From: Diaphorobacter sp. HDW4B
GTDB taxonomy: Bacteria; Pseudomonadota; Gammaproteobacteria; Burkholderiales; Burkholderiaceae_C
Assembly: GCF_011305535.1 (NCBI RefSeq)
Contig: NZ_CP049905.1
Span: 2,573,501-2,637,500, forward strand
DNA: 64,000 nt
Direction of reading: 5' to 3'
Shown: piece by piece, positions 15,952 through 25,364 of the stretch
How positions within the stretch are numbered: position 1 is the stretch's first letter
How the letters are laid out: each line of letters opens with the position of its first letter
Made by a program: the position numbers and the translations under genes
Notes under the pieces: generated by a model
Databases searched by the model: none
Told to the model about the DNA's origin: nothing
What the model saw: the letters and a program-made list of their open reading frames with translations, nothing else

Positions 15952-17562
15952 ATGGCCAAAAAGACCGTCGTCATCGGATTCATGGGCACCCAACTCGATT
16001 CGGGACTGGGTGCGGGGCGCTGGGCCAAGTGGCGGCCCACGGTGTCGCTTGTGCAGCATGAGGACCGGCTGATTGACCGCATCGAACTGCTGTACAGCAA
16101 GAAGTACCAGTCGCTTGCCGACCTGTTGGTCAAGGACATCGCCAACGTCTCGCCCGAGACGCAGGTGAATCTGGTCACGGCCGAGGTGGCCGACCCGTGG
16201 GACTTCGGCGAGATGTACGCGGCCATCTACGACTGGGCGCGCACCTATCCGTTCGACCCGGAGAACGAGCAGTACTGGGTGCATATCACCACCGGCACGC
16301 ACGTGGCGCAGATCTGCATGTTCCTGATGGTCGAGTCGCGCCAGATTCCCGGCGTGCTGCTGCAGACCTCGCCGCCGCGCAAGCAGACACAGGGCGAGGC
16401 GGGCGAGATGACGCTCATCGACCTCGACCTCTCGCGCTACGACTCGCTGGCGCAGCGCTTCAGTCAGGCCAAGGACGAGGCCATCGAATTCCTGAAAAGC
16501 GGCATCGCCACACGCAATGCGCGCTTCAACCGGTTGATCGAAGAGATCGAGCGCGTGGCTGTGCGCTCCAAGGCACCGATTCTTTTCACCGGGCCGACGG
16601 GCGCGGGCAAGTCGCATCTCGCGCGGCGCATGTTCGAGTTGAAGAAGGCGCGCCATCAGATCGAAGGCGAATTTGTCGAGGTGAACTGCGCCACCTTGCG
16701 CGGCGATGGCGCGGCGTCCACGCTGTTCGGCCACAAGAAGGGCGCGTTCACCGGCGCCGCTGCCGACCGTGCGGGCCTGTTGCGTGCGGCGCATCAGGGC
16801 GTGCTGTTTCTCGATGAGTTGGGCGAGCTGGGTCTGGATGAACAAGCCATGCTTTTGAAGGCCGTGGAAGAAAAGCGTTTCTATCCCATGGGCAGCGACA
16901 AGGAGGTGACGAGCGACTTTCAGCTCATCGTCGGCACCAACCGCGATCTGCGCGTGGACGTGGCCGAGGGGCGCTTTCGCGAAGACCTGTTTGCGCGCAT
17001 CAACTTGTGGTCATACACGCTGCCGGGCTTGGCGCAACGGCCCGAGGACATCGAGCCCAATGTCGATCACATGCTCGCGCGCTCGTCCTCCGAGATCGGC
17101 CGCAACGTGCGCTTCAACGCCGAGGCGCGCGCGGCTTATCTGCTGTTTGCCAAGTCGAACGAAGCGCCCTGGTCCGGCAACTTCCGCGATCTCGCGGCCA
17201 GCGTCACGCGGCTGGCCACGCTGGCCGAAGGAGGGCGCATTTCCGTCGAGCAGGTGCAGGCCGAAGTCAGCCGCCTGCAATGGCTGTGGCAGCACGCGGG
17301 TGGCGATGCGGCTGCGTTGGTGGATGACGCGGTCGATCTGGCCGACGTGCTGACCGCGTCGCAACTGGAGCAGCTCGATTGCTTTGACCGCTTGCAGCTC
17401 GAATGCGTCGTCCGCATCTGTCGCCAATCGCGCACCTTGTCCGAGGCGGGACGCAGGCTGTTCGACAAGTCGCGCACGCAAAAAGCGGTGGTCAACGACG
17501 CGGACCGGCTACGCAAGTATCTGCACAAGTTCGGGCTGAACTGGGATGCGCTCAACCGCTAG
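15952..17562 (+). CDS. rtcR: RtcR, sigma-54-dependent activator of the RNA-repair operon
   Basis: This 536-residue protein has three parts. The N-terminal CARF-like Rossmann domain (about 1-180, TVVIGFMGTQLDSGLGAGRW) is believed to sense a cyclic-phosphate RNA-derived ligand. The central AAA+ domain has Walker A GPTGAGKS, the sigma-54 contact loop KGAFTGAAADRAG and Walker B GVLFLDELGEL. A C-terminal helix-turn-helix follows. ATG 15952 is used; a TTG at 15946 is in frame. RtcR activates rtcBA transcription after RNA damage. It is divergent from rsr with the sigma-54 promoter between them. Confidence 0.96.
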   Translation: MAKKTVVIGFMGTQLDSGLGAGRWAKWRPTVSLVQHEDRLIDRIELLYSKKYQSLADLLVKDIANVSPETQVNLVTAEVADPWDFGEMYAAIYDWARTYPFDPENEQYWVHITTGTHVAQICMFLMVESRQIPGVLLQTSPPRKQTQGEAGEMTLIDLDLSRYDSLAQRFSQAKDEAIEFLKSGIATRNARFNRLIEEIERVAVRSKAPILFTGPTGAGKSHLARRMFELKKARHQIEGEFVEVNCATLRGDGAASTLFGHKKGAFTGAAADRAGLLRAAHQGVLFLDELGELGLDEQAMLLKAVEEKRFYPMGSDKEVTSDFQLIVGTNRDLRVDVAEGRFREDLFARINLWSYTLPGLAQRPEDIEPNVDHMLARSSSEIGRNVRFNAEARAAYLLFAKSNEAPWSGNFRDLAASVTRLATLAEGGRISVEQVQAEVSRLQWLWQHAGGDAAALVDDAVDLADVLTASQLEQLDCFDRLQLECVVRICRQSRTLSEAGRRLFDKSRTQKAVVNDADRLRKYLHKFGLNWDALNR

Positions 17563-18042
17563 CGCATTGCTGTGTGCAAACCCAGTATGAAGCCAAAGAA
17601 TCAACAGCATTGTCCACAGCTTTGCAAAACTTGTACACAGCGAATTCACAAATCGTAAATTGGAAAAATGCATTTCATATCAACGCATTGAATGAACTTT
17701 CTGCGTGACGAATCGACGAAATAAACAGGGTTTTTGCGCTGCAATACGGCTGTGTATAACTATGTGGGAATCGATCCGGGCAGAGCTATCCACAAACCAG
17801 TGGATTGGGCTTGAAGGTGCACATTGGGAACCTACAGAGGGGGTGATGCCGGGATAACCATGTTGATATGTATGTGCATATCCAGTGTTTATCTTGGTCG
17901 TGTGAGGGCGTGAGAGCTTGCCATGAAAAAATTTGACTGCTTGGTGAAAATCCGTGGGTTTGCGAGCGTTCTGGCGGCCGCAATCGCTGGTAGAGTGCCC
18001 ATTCATATCAAACACAACGGGTATCCCGAGGAGCGAAGCGCC
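17563..18042. other. Intergenic region, no gene seen
   Basis: An AT-richer stretch of 480 bases between rtcR and the ABC-transporter operon. It contains two DnaA-box-like matches (TATCCACA within GCTATCCACAAAC, and TGTCCACA) but no clustered array. I see no convincing gene, and no terminator hairpin after rtcR. The promoter for the transporter genes must lie here. An open frame continuing upstream of 18043 is not supported, because the signal peptide and AGGAG site fix the start at 18043. Confidence 0.5.
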
Positions 18043-18873
18043 ATGAAGATTCGTACGCTGGCTGCGGCCACCATTGCCGCCATCACCCTGGTCAGCGGCG
18101 TCGCGAACGCCGACCAACTGGACGACATCAAGAAGAAGGGCGAGCTGGTGGTCGGCGTGCTGGGCACGGACGAGCCGCTGAGCTTCATCGATCCCAAGTC
18201 GCGCGAGCTGGTGGGCTACGACGTGGACCTGGGCCGTGCCGTGGCGCAGAAGCTGGGCGTGAAGCCGGTCTTCAAGCAGATCACGCTGGCCGCGCGCATC
18301 CCCGAGCTGCAGCAAGGTCACATCGACCTGCTGGCCGCATCGCTCACGCACAACAAGGAACGCGAAGCGCAGATCGACTTTTCGCTGACCACCTTCATCA
18401 CCGGCCAGAAGGTGATGACCAAGGCCAACAGCCCGATCAAGGACGTGTCCGAACTTGCCGGCAAGCGCGTGGCGACGGCCAAGGGCAGCTCGATGGAAGT
18501 GAACATCAAGAAGGCCGTGCCGACCGCCAATGTGATCTCGTTCGACACCTCGCCGCAAGCGCTGGTCGCCATGCAGCAAGGCAAGGCCGTGGCGTTCGTG
18601 AACGACGAGATGAGTCTGGTGCGCGCGATGGTGCAACTGGGCGATCAGCGCAAGGACTACAAGCTGCTGCCCACGATCATCAGCATCGAGCCGCTGGCGC
18701 TGGGCATCAAGAAGGGCGAAGCCGGTTTCAAGAAGGTGGTGGACGACACGCTGCGTGAAATGGAAGCCAGCGGCAAGGCCGAAGGTCTGTACGAACAATG
18801 GTTCGGCCAGAAGAGCAGCCTGAAGATGGACAAGCGCGCGTTCAAGTTCGAGACCGACAAGGTCGCCGAATAA
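18043..18873 (+). CDS. Amino-acid ABC transporter substrate-binding protein
   Basis: A 276-residue periplasmic binding protein. The N-terminus MKIRTLAAATIAAITLVSG ending in ANA-D is a Sec signal peptide. The mature part matches family-3 solute-binding proteins (GELVVGVLGTDEPLSFID, VGYDVDLGRAVAQKLG). AGGAG precedes ATG 18043. It is followed by a terminator-like hairpin and then two permeases and an ATPase, so it should be made in excess over the membrane components. Polar amino acids (glutamate/aspartate type) are the likely ligands, but the specificity is not readable. Confidence 0.92.
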   Translation: MKIRTLAAATIAAITLVSGVANADQLDDIKKKGELVVGVLGTDEPLSFIDPKSRELVGYDVDLGRAVAQKLGVKPVFKQITLAARIPELQQGHIDLLAASLTHNKEREAQIDFSLTTFITGQKVMTKANSPIKDVSELAGKRVATAKGSSMEVNIKKAVPTANVISFDTSPQALVAMQQGKAVAFVNDEMSLVRAMVQLGDQRKDYKLLPTIISIEPLALGIKKGEAGFKKVVDDTLREMEASGKAEGLYEQWFGQKSSLKMDKRAFKFETDKVAE

Positions 18874-18943
18874 ACGCATGATGGTTTGTTTCGGGTCTTG
18901 GGTCTTGCCTTCAAACGTTGCAAGGCCCGCGGACCCGTCGGAC

Positions 18944-18976
18944 AAGGCGCTCTCTGGCAGAGCGCCTTTGTGTTTT
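18944..18976 (+). terminator. Partial terminator between binding protein and permease genes
   Basis: Perfect 10-base stem AAGGCGCTCT/AGAGCGCCTT with a CTGGC loop, followed by TGTGTTTT. Its position inside the transporter operon suggests attenuation that lowers permease/ATPase expression relative to the binding protein. Confidence 0.7.
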
Positions 18977-19021
18977 CACGCACCGTGAAATCTCCGTGCA
19001 CGCCGTGCTGGACATGAACCT

Positions 19022-19717
19022 ATGACTTCTTTCGATCCGCAGATGCTCCTCTCGGGCCAGTACCACGACATGCTCGTGGCGGGGCTCAAGATGTCGCTGC
19101 AATATCTTTTCTGGGCCTTCTGGATTGCGTTGCCGCTGGGGCTGGTGATCGCGCTGTTTCGCCTGTCGCCCTACAAGCCGCTGCGCTGGATCGGCGCAAC
19201 GTATGTGGAAGTGATCCGCAGCATTCCGCTGCTCGCGCACATGCTGTTCTGGTACTTCGGCGTGCCGGAGATGCTGCCCGTGTCCATCAAGGAAATGCTC
19301 TACGAAGGCCCGGTGGAAAGCATCTGCGCCGTGGTGGCGCTGGGCGTCTACACGGCGGCTTACATGGCCGAAGACATCCGCAGCGGCATCCGCGCGGTGC
19401 CCGGTGTGCAGATGGAAGCTGCGCGCGCGTTGGGCCTTGGCTACATGAAGACCATGTGTCTGGTGATTCTGCCGCAGGCGTTTCGCCTGACCGTGCCGCC
19501 GCTGATCTCGCAGACCCTGAACATGTGGAAAGGCACATCGATCGCCACCGTGATCGGTGCGGCGGAAATGATGTACCAGGCCGGGCAGGTGGAGAGCCAG
19601 TCGTTTCGCAGCTTCGAGGCGTTCGCGTTCGCAAGTGCCTCGTATCTGGTGGTGTCGCTCATCATCACGGGCATCGCGGTCTGGTTCCAGCACCGCTATC
19701 CCGTGCGCACCATGTAG
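19022..19717 (+). CDS. Amino-acid ABC transporter permease (first)
   Basis: A 231-residue inner-membrane permease of the HisM/GltJ type. It starts [18 protein letters not shown] and has several hydrophobic helices. The EAA coupling loop ([23 protein letters not shown]) contacts the ATPase. [16 protein letters not shown] is the conserved start of the transmembrane core. It pairs with the permease that follows 24 bases downstream. Confidence 0.92.
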   Translation: MTSFDPQMLLSGQYHDMLVAGLKMSLQYLFWAFWIALPLGLVIALFRLSPYKPLRWIGATYVEVIRSIPLLAHMLFWYFGVPEMLPVSIKEMLYEGPVESICAVVALGVYTAAYMAEDIRSGIRAVPGVQMEAARALGLGYMKTMCLVILPQAFRLTVPPLISQTLNMWKGTSIATVIGAAEMMYQAGQVESQSFRSFEAFAFASASYLVVSLIITGIAVWFQHRYPVRTM

Positions 19718-19741
19718 TCCCACAAGAAGAACAAGAACATC

Positions 19742-20455
19742 ATGCTGGAACTCATTCAAGAATACTGGTTGTACTTCCTCGTCGGGCAGTACCCCAAAGG
19801 GCCGCTCGGCGGGCTCGCGCTCACCATCATTCTCGCCACGCTGGGGCTGATTCTGTCCATGCCGCTCGGCCTCGTCTTCGGGCTGATGCGCGTGTCGTCC
19901 AACCGCTGGCTGCGCTTGCCCGTGACGGGTTTCATCTACGTCGTGCGCGGCATGCCGCTGCTCATGGTGGTGTTCTGGGCTTACTTCTTTCTGCCCAGCG
20001 TCACGGGTGTGAAGACCGATCAGTTCTGGACCATGCTGATCGCGCTGGTGGTGTTCGACGCCGTGTACCTCGCCGAGATCGTGCGTGCAGGCATTCTCGG
20101 TCTGCCCAAGGGCCAGATGGAATGTGCGCGTTCGCTGGGCCTGCCCTACATGAAGGCCATGCGCTCGGTGATCCTGCCGCAGGCGCTGCGCAACTCGCTG
20201 CCATCGCTGGTCAACCAGTTCATCTCGACGATCAAGGAAACCTCGCTGGGTTACATCATTGGCCTTGCCGAAGTGACCTTCATCGCCACCCAAATCAACA
20301 GCCTCGTCTTCACCAAACCCGCACAGGTGTTCGGCATTCTGGGCCTCACTTACTTCGTGCTGTGCTTCGGCCTGTCGCGACTGGCATTCTGGATAGAGCG
20401 ACGACTCGAGCGCAAAGGCCTCGGCAATCGTCCGCAAGCAAAGGTAGCAGCATGA
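19742..20455 (+). CDS. Amino-acid ABC transporter permease (second)
   Basis: A 237-residue membrane permease, partner of the preceding one. It carries the polar-amino-acid signature [19 protein letters not shown] and the EAA loop [20 protein letters not shown]. Its TGA overlaps the ATG of the ATPase gene (ATGA), so the two are coupled. Confidence 0.92.
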   Translation: MLELIQEYWLYFLVGQYPKGPLGGLALTIILATLGLILSMPLGLVFGLMRVSSNRWLRLPVTGFIYVVRGMPLLMVVFWAYFFLPSVTGVKTDQFWTMLIALVVFDAVYLAEIVRAGILGLPKGQMECARSLGLPYMKAMRSVILPQALRNSLPSLVNQFISTIKETSLGYIIGLAEVTFIATQINSLVFTKPAQVFGILGLTYFVLCFGLSRLAFWIERRLERKGLGNRPQAKVAA

Positions 20456-21195
20456 TCGAGCTGAAAAACGTGAACAAGTGGTATGGCGACTACCACGCGC
20501 TGGTGGATGTGAACGAGACCATCACCACCGGCGAAGTCGTCGTGGTGTGCGGCCCTTCGGGCTCGGGCAAATCCACGCTGATCCGCACCATCAACCGGCT
20601 GGAAGAAATCCAGGGCGGCCACATTCTGCTCGACGGGCAGGACGTGCACGACCCCAAGCTCGATGTGAACACCTTGCGCGCCGGCATCGGCTTTGTGTTC
20701 CAGCAGTTCAACCTGTTCCCGCACCTCACCGTGCTGGAAAACTGCACGCTCGCCGCAGTGCAGCTCGGCAAACTCAGCGCCGCCGAAGCGAAGGACCGCG
20801 CCATGGCACTGCTCGAACGCGTGGGCCTGGCGCACAAGGCGAGCGCGATTCCGAACCAGCTCTCCGGCGGCCAACAGCAACGCGTCGCCATCGCGCGCGC
20901 GTTGACGTTGAAGCCGCCCATCATGCTGCTCGACGAACCTACCAGCGCGCTCGATCCCGAAATGGTCGGTGAAGTGCTGCTGGTGATGCGCGACCTGGCA
21001 AAGGACGGCATGACCATGGTCTGCGTCACCCACGAAATGGGCTTCGCCCGCGAAGTCGCCGACCGCGTGATCTTCATGGACCAGGGCGCCGTGCTGGAAC
21101 GCGCCAAGCCGCAGGATTTCTTCAACCACCCGCAGCACCCGCGCACGCAGAAGTTTCTGGCGGATATACGGTCGCCGTTCGAGCGCGGGGCTTGA
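20452..21195 (+). CDS. Amino-acid ABC transporter ATP-binding protein
   Basis: This 247-residue ATPase has Walker [10 protein letters not shown], the Q-loop in [13 protein letters not shown], signature [15 protein letters not shown], Walker [14 protein letters not shown] and the H-loop in [13 protein letters not shown]. This is the GlnQ/GltL subtype ([12 protein letters not shown]). It completes a binding protein-permease-permease-ATPase operon. Confidence 0.95.
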   Translation: MIELKNVNKWYGDYHALVDVNETITTGEVVVVCGPSGSGKSTLIRTINRLEEIQGGHILLDGQDVHDPKLDVNTLRAGIGFVFQQFNLFPHLTVLENCTLAAVQLGKLSAAEAKDRAMALLERVGLAHKASAIPNQLSGGQQQRVAIARALTLKPPIMLLDEPTSALDPEMVGEVLLVMRDLAKDGMTMVCVTHEMGFAREVADRVIFMDQGAVLERAKPQDFFNHPQHPRTQKFLADIRSPFERGA

Positions 21196-21305
21196 GCGGG
21201 AAGAGCCGTGCGGCTGAATCTGCTCCTTTTGCCTGTGGATAACCTTGTTGAAGAGCTTTGGTTATATTGTGGGATATCGGTGATCAAGTCACGGACCTCT
21301 CCGCA

Positions 21306-21857
21306 ATGGAACAAGCATCCTCAAGCTTTGAGCCCGCAGGCGCTGCAGGCCTGATCGTTCGGCAATTCCTCTCCCGCAAGGAATGCCAGGACCTGATCCA
21401 ACTGGCCGAACGCAGCGGATTCGTCGCCGCTCAGGTGAGGACCACAGACGGTCAGAAACCCATGCCACAGGTCCGCAACAACCAGCGCACGACGCTTGCG
21501 TCGCCCGAATGGGTTGTGTCGCTGTGGGAGCGGCTTGCTGCCTTGCCCTTGCCCGTGGTCGATGGCAAGAAAGCCGTTGGCCTGCCTCGTGAGTTGCGCT
21601 TCTATAAATACGAGCCCGGCGAGCGCTTCAAGATGCACAAGGATGGCCCGTGGCACGAAGACGGGTTGAGCAGCAAGCTCACCGCGCTCGTCTATCTCAA
21701 CGACGGTTATGAGGGCGGGGAAACCAACTTTCGCGATGCGACTGTGGTGCCGGAAACCGGCATGCTGCTGCTCTTCGAACATCCGAACTGGCATGAAGGC
21801 GCAGCGCTGACCAAGGGTGTGAAATATGTGCTGCGCTCGGACGTGATGTATGCGTAA
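21306..21857 (+). CDS. 2-oxoglutarate/Fe(II)-dependent dioxygenase, prolyl 4-hydroxylase-like
   Basis: This 183-residue protein has the iron-binding His-x-Asp in GERFKMHKDGPW, the distal histidine in NWHEGAALTKGVKYVLRSDV with the basic residue that binds 2-oxoglutarate, and the strand TALVYLNDGYEGGET typical of prolyl 4-hydroxylase-like oxygenases. ATG 21306 is chosen; the open frame reaches a TTG at 21258, but nothing supports it. No signal peptide is visible. The target residue or protein is unknown. Confidence 0.82.
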   Translation: MEQASSSFEPAGAAGLIVRQFLSRKECQDLIQLAERSGFVAAQVRTTDGQKPMPQVRNNQRTTLASPEWVVSLWERLAALPLPVVDGKKAVGLPRELRFYKYEPGERFKMHKDGPWHEDGLSSKLTALVYLNDGYEGGETNFRDATVVPETGMLLLFEHPNWHEGAALTKGVKYVLRSDVMYA

Positions 21858-21890
21858 CCAAGAAGTTGTGTCGGCAATCGCCTGGGCAGC

Positions 21891-22982
21891 CTAGGTGCGA
21901 GCGTGCTCACCGGAACTGCGAACCAACCGTTTAACCAACCGCTTCCCCAAACGCACCGAAGGCGCTTCCACAACGTAGTAGACGATGGTGGAAAGCAATA
22001 TGGTCAGCAGTGCACTGATCCCGACGATGGTCCCCAGGTGCCAACCCATTTCGCGTAGTGCAGGCGTGCGCGAGAACCACCACAGCATGGGGTAGAACAC
22101 CACCGGATGCAGCAGGTAGATGGAATAGCTGATGCGTCCCAGCCATGAGCACACGCCGGGCCTGGAGTCCTTTGTGCCGATGGCGACGAGGAACAGCAGG
22201 ATGCCGATGGCATACGAAAGAAACACGCTGCTGAGATTGGCTTGCGCGATTCCCTGGTGGATCGCAAAGACGCCGTAAGCGGGGAAGATAACGAGCCAGA
22301 ACGCGGTAAACAGCATGATGGCGATCTGCAGCCATTTTCTGTCGGCGGGCTGCGTATTCGAGTCCTTGTACTTTCTGCACATGGCACCAAAGAACATGAT
22401 GCACAGATAGGACACGTTGTAGGCGTAGATGCCCCGCCGCACAAGTGCGAAGAACACCAGCATGCCGAGTGCAATCAGGATCAGCTTGCGTGGCTGGTGC
22501 AGCCACTTCATCGCAAAAAGTGCTGCACACATCACGTAGAACAGCAACTCAAGCTGCAAGGACCAATATTGCCCCATGGCCGCGCGTGCGCCGAGCCATT
22601 CGGGGATCATGGTGAAGTTCAGCGCTATGTCGTGCGCAGACATCTCCTTGCCCCAAAGCATGTGACAGGCATACACGCCGGGAAGAATCGAAACCCAGAA
22701 CGCGGGATAGAGACGAAAGAAGCGGTTGATGCCAAACTTCTTCAACTGCGCGAGACGGTCATTACCACGCAGGCTGGCAGGAATCACATAGCCGCTGATC
22801 GCAAAGAAAGCGACGACGCCGATGTTGCCGAACCCAAGAGCCTGCGCGACGTCAAGTACCCATTTCCCATGCACCTCGCCGGATTGCAGGTACTGCAGGA
22901 ACACCTCGGACGTGTGATGCCACAAGACGAGCAGCGCCGCGATGGCGCGAAGTGCATCCAGATTGTTGTTGCGCGCGCTCAT
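21891..22982 (-). CDS. Membrane acyltransferase (acyltransferase family 3, OafA/YrhL-like)
   Basis: A 363-residue polytopic protein with about ten hydrophobic segments. It starts with NNLDALRAIAALLVLWHHTS, which contains the family RAIAA and paired histidines, and has the RFFRLYPAFW motif after the second helix. Such enzymes O-acylate surface polysaccharides, lipids or secreted products in the inner membrane. The gene stands alone, convergent with the 2OG oxygenase. The substrate is unknown. Confidence 0.85.
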   Translation of the reverse strand: MSARNNNLDALRAIAALLVLWHHTSEVFLQYLQSGEVHGKWVLDVAQALGFGNIGVVAFFAISGYVIPASLRGNDRLAQLKKFGINRFFRLYPAFWVSILPGVYACHMLWGKEMSAHDIALNFTMIPEWLGARAAMGQYWSLQLELLFYVMCAALFAMKWLHQPRKLILIALGMLVFFALVRRGIYAYNVSYLCIMFFGAMCRKYKDSNTQPADRKWLQIAIMLFTAFWLVIFPAYGVFAIHQGIAQANLSSVFLSYAIGILLFLVAIGTKDSRPGVCSWLGRISYSIYLLHPVVFYPMLWWFSRTPALREMGWHLGTIVGISALLTILLSTIVYYVVEAPSVRLGKRLVKRLVRSSGEHART

Positions 22983-23373
22983 CGGGTCAAGGGATTGCGG
23001 AGGTTGGGCGCCATTCTAGCCAGCGCCTTCGTGCGGCACACGATGAAATAGAATCACCCGCTTGAAACCCGCGCCCCTCCTTCTGCAATGGTATGTCTCT
23101 GACGGACATCCTTGGTTGGCTGCGCGTTTTCACAGCTTCACTCTCGCCCGCATTGCACGCGGCAGCGCCAGTCGTCAGTCGGGCCGCACGCGCCTGACGC
23201 CGCCCTGAAAGCGGAACCCGGCGCTTCACGCACCTCCTCGCACCTTCTCGCATCTCACGGCTTCAACATCGCGTTCCGGTCGGGCCGTCCGTTTCTGACG
23301 GAAATCCTTTTTTCATCAAGTCTCTTGCCGCGCCGCCGCGTCACATGCGCGGTGGGTGGCCTTGTCCGCCTGC
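22983..23373. other. Intergenic region, no gene seen
   Basis: About 390 bases between the divergent acyltransferase and SulP genes. It must hold both promoters, but I cannot point to a convincing -35/-10 pair. Open frames through it have no recognisable product. Confidence 0.4.
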
Positions 23374-24846
23374 ATGTCTTCCCATCATCACAACTCACGT
23401 TCTTCCTTTTTCTCGCGCGCCGAATGGGCCCCCTGCATTCCGCGCGAACTCATGGCCGGGGCGGTGGCGACGTTCGCGCTGATCCCCGAAGTCATCGCGT
23501 TTTCGTTTGTCGCAGGCGTCGATCCGGCGGTCGGACTGTTTGCCTCGTTCGTCATCAGTATCGTGATCGCGTTCTTCGGCGGACGGCCTGCGATGGTATC
23601 GGCTGCAGCAGGCTCGGTCGCTTTGGTAGCGGCTCCGCTGGTGCACGCGCATGGCTTGCAATATCTGCTGGCGGCGGGCGTGCTTGCGGGCGTCGTGCAG
23701 ATCGTCTTTGGTTGGCTCCGGCTCGGCGTGCTCATGCGATTTGTTTCGGGCTCGGTGCGTACCGGTTTTGTCAACGCGCTCGCCATCCTCATTTTCTCCG
23801 CGCAACTGCCGCATCTGGTCGATGCCAACTCAGCCACATGGGCCATGTTTGCGTTGGGGCTGGTCATCATCTACGGCCTGCCGCGCATCACCAGCCTCGT
23901 GCCGTCGCCGCTGGTCTGCATCGTCGTGCTCACGCTCATCGCGCAGTGGTTGCATCTGCCGCTCAAGACGGTGGCAGACCTCGGCGCGTTGCCGCAAGGC
24001 CTGCCCAGCTTTGCCTTGCCCGACGTGCCTTTCACGCTGGAAACGCTCAAGCTCATCGCCTTGCCTGCGTTGGCGATCGCCATGGTCGGCCTGCTCGAAT
24101 CGATGATGACCGCCAGCGTGGTCGATGAACTCACCGATACCCCCAGCTCCAAAAACCGCGAATGCAGCGGCCTCGGGCTCGCCAACATTGCCGCGAGTTT
24201 CTTTGGCGGCATCGCCGGCTGCGGCATGATCGGCCAGAGCGTCAGCAATGTGCGCTACGGCGGGCTCGGCCGCCTGTCCACGCTGTTTGCGGGCGCGTTT
24301 TTGCTGATCCTCATGGTGCTGCTCAAGCCCTGGGTCTCGCAGGTCCCCGTCGCCGCGCTGGTCGCCATCATGGTCATGGTGTCCGCCTCCACCTTCGACT
24401 GGGGCTCGGCGCGCGCCTTGCTCAAGCACCCCAAGCTCTCCAGCACCGTCATGCTCGCCACGGTGGCCGTCACCGTCGGCACCGACAATCTGGCCGCAGG
24501 CGTCTGCGTGGGCGTGCTGCTCAGCGGCGTGTTCTTCGCCTTCAAGGTCTCGCGCCTGCTGACCGTCACCCGAGAGGAAGACGCCGACACCGTGACCTAC
24601 ACCGTTCGTGGCCAGGTGTTCTTTGCGTCCGCTGATCTGCTGCTCGACAGCTTCGACGTGCGCGACCTGCTGGGCCGAGCCGCGCGCATCGATCTGAGCG
24701 ATGCGCATCTGTGGGATATCACCGCGGTGAAGGCACTGGAGAAAGCGCGCGAGCGGGTCGGAAAATATGCGAGCGCGGTGGAGCTGGTGGGGCTGAATGC
24801 TCACAGCCGGGAGCTGGCATCGCAATTGCGTTTTGTGGACGAGTAG
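23374..24846 (+). CDS. SulP-family anion transporter with STAS domain
   Basis: A 490-residue inner-membrane protein. The N-terminal part has the SulP core (PRELMAGAVATFALIPEVIA, VSAAAGSVALV), and about 12 hydrophobic segments extend to roughly residue 400. The remainder is a cytoplasmic STAS domain (YTVRGQVFFASADLL ... RIDLSDAHLWDITAVKAL). SulP proteins transport sulfate, bicarbonate, C4-dicarboxylates or other anions; this one cannot be assigned. The start at ATG 23374 leaves a short hydrophilic lead. It is the last ordinary chromosomal gene before the accessory island. Confidence 0.88.
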   Translation: MSSHHHNSRSSFFSRAEWAPCIPRELMAGAVATFALIPEVIAFSFVAGVDPAVGLFASFVISIVIAFFGGRPAMVSAAAGSVALVAAPLVHAHGLQYLLAAGVLAGVVQIVFGWLRLGVLMRFVSGSVRTGFVNALAILIFSAQLPHLVDANSATWAMFALGLVIIYGLPRITSLVPSPLVCIVVLTLIAQWLHLPLKTVADLGALPQGLPSFALPDVPFTLETLKLIALPALAIAMVGLLESMMTASVVDELTDTPSSKNRECSGLGLANIAASFFGGIAGCGMIGQSVSNVRYGGLGRLSTLFAGAFLLILMVLLKPWVSQVPVAALVAIMVMVSASTFDWGSARALLKHPKLSSTVMLATVAVTVGTDNLAAGVCVGVLLSGVFFAFKVSRLLTVTREEDADTVTYTVRGQVFFASADLLLDSFDVRDLLGRAARIDLSDAHLWDITAVKALEKARERVGKYASAVELVGLNAHSRELASQLRFVDE

Positions 24847-24887
24847 TCAGCGCAGCCAAAGTCTCAACGGATGCAGTCACCAAACCA

Positions 24888-25081
24888 TGTAGGTGACTGC
24901 AAAAGGTGAGAAACCCACCCTTTGCGAATCAAGGACTTGCATGCGGCGTGCCACTTGGCGGTGAGAAAAGAGACGGTAAAAGCTGAGAACTGTCTCCAGC
25001 TTCTGCCGTCTTGAGCAAAGGCTGAGAGCAACGGCTTCTCAACTCATGCTGCACTTTTCTCAGCTTTTGCTGTCACCTACA
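24888..25081. repeat. Miniature element with inverted TGTAGGTGAC...GTCACCTACA ends
   Basis: A 194-bp segment begins TGTAGGTGACTG and ends CTGTCACCTACA. Each end carries an 18-base motif (consensus RACNGYAAAAGSTGAGAA), at 24895-24912 and, inverted, 25057-25074. A further copy is at 24972-24989, 77 bases inside the left end, and a degenerate copy is at about 25013-25028. Widely spaced sites at one end and close-packed sites at the other are what TnsB-bound ends of Tn7-like elements look like, so this may be a deletion remnant or MITE. No target duplication is seen. Confidence 0.5.
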
Positions 25082-25084
25082 CAG

Positions 25085-25186
25085 TGTAGGTAACTGTAAA
25101 AGGTGAGAAATCCGACCCTTATAAATCAATGGCTTGCAGATGTCGTGCAACTTAACAGTGAGAAAAAAGACAGCAAAAGCTGAGAA
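25085..25186 (+). repeat. Second copy of the left transposon-end-like repeat
   Basis: The sequence from TGTAGGTAACTG repeats 24888-24989 with substitutions, again with two copies of the 18-base AAAAG-S-TGAGAA motif (25092-25109 and 25169-25186) exactly 77 bases apart. It is preceded by CACAG (25080-25084), the same five bases found after CCTACA at the gyrB-side boundary (49776-49780). Confidence 0.6.
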
Positions 25187-25364
25187 ATTCCTCCACGGCT
25201 ATCGCGGCGTATGGATGTGACTAGCTGCGCGGAAACCCTTCACCCATGACCGGACTGTCATTGCAATCAACTAAAGCTTGAGATGTGAGACATTACAGCA
25301 CGTCGTCGGGCAAACCAAGCGTGCTGGACGAGCAGTTGGAAAGCGATTTGGTTGTCGCAGTCAG

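Noticed and set aside
17563-18042. Second origin-like region because of TATCCACA-like matches
   Set aside because: Only two imperfect boxes without clustering; chance is sufficient.
18911-20437. Long minus-strand frame (about 500 codons) opposite the ABC permeases
   Set aside because: The permeases and their operon order are clear; the antisense product is low-complexity His/Glu/Arg sequence.
24888-25186. CRISPR array
   Set aside because: The 18-base motif recurs at unequal spacing and in both orientations, the segment between copies is itself duplicated, and no cas gene is present.
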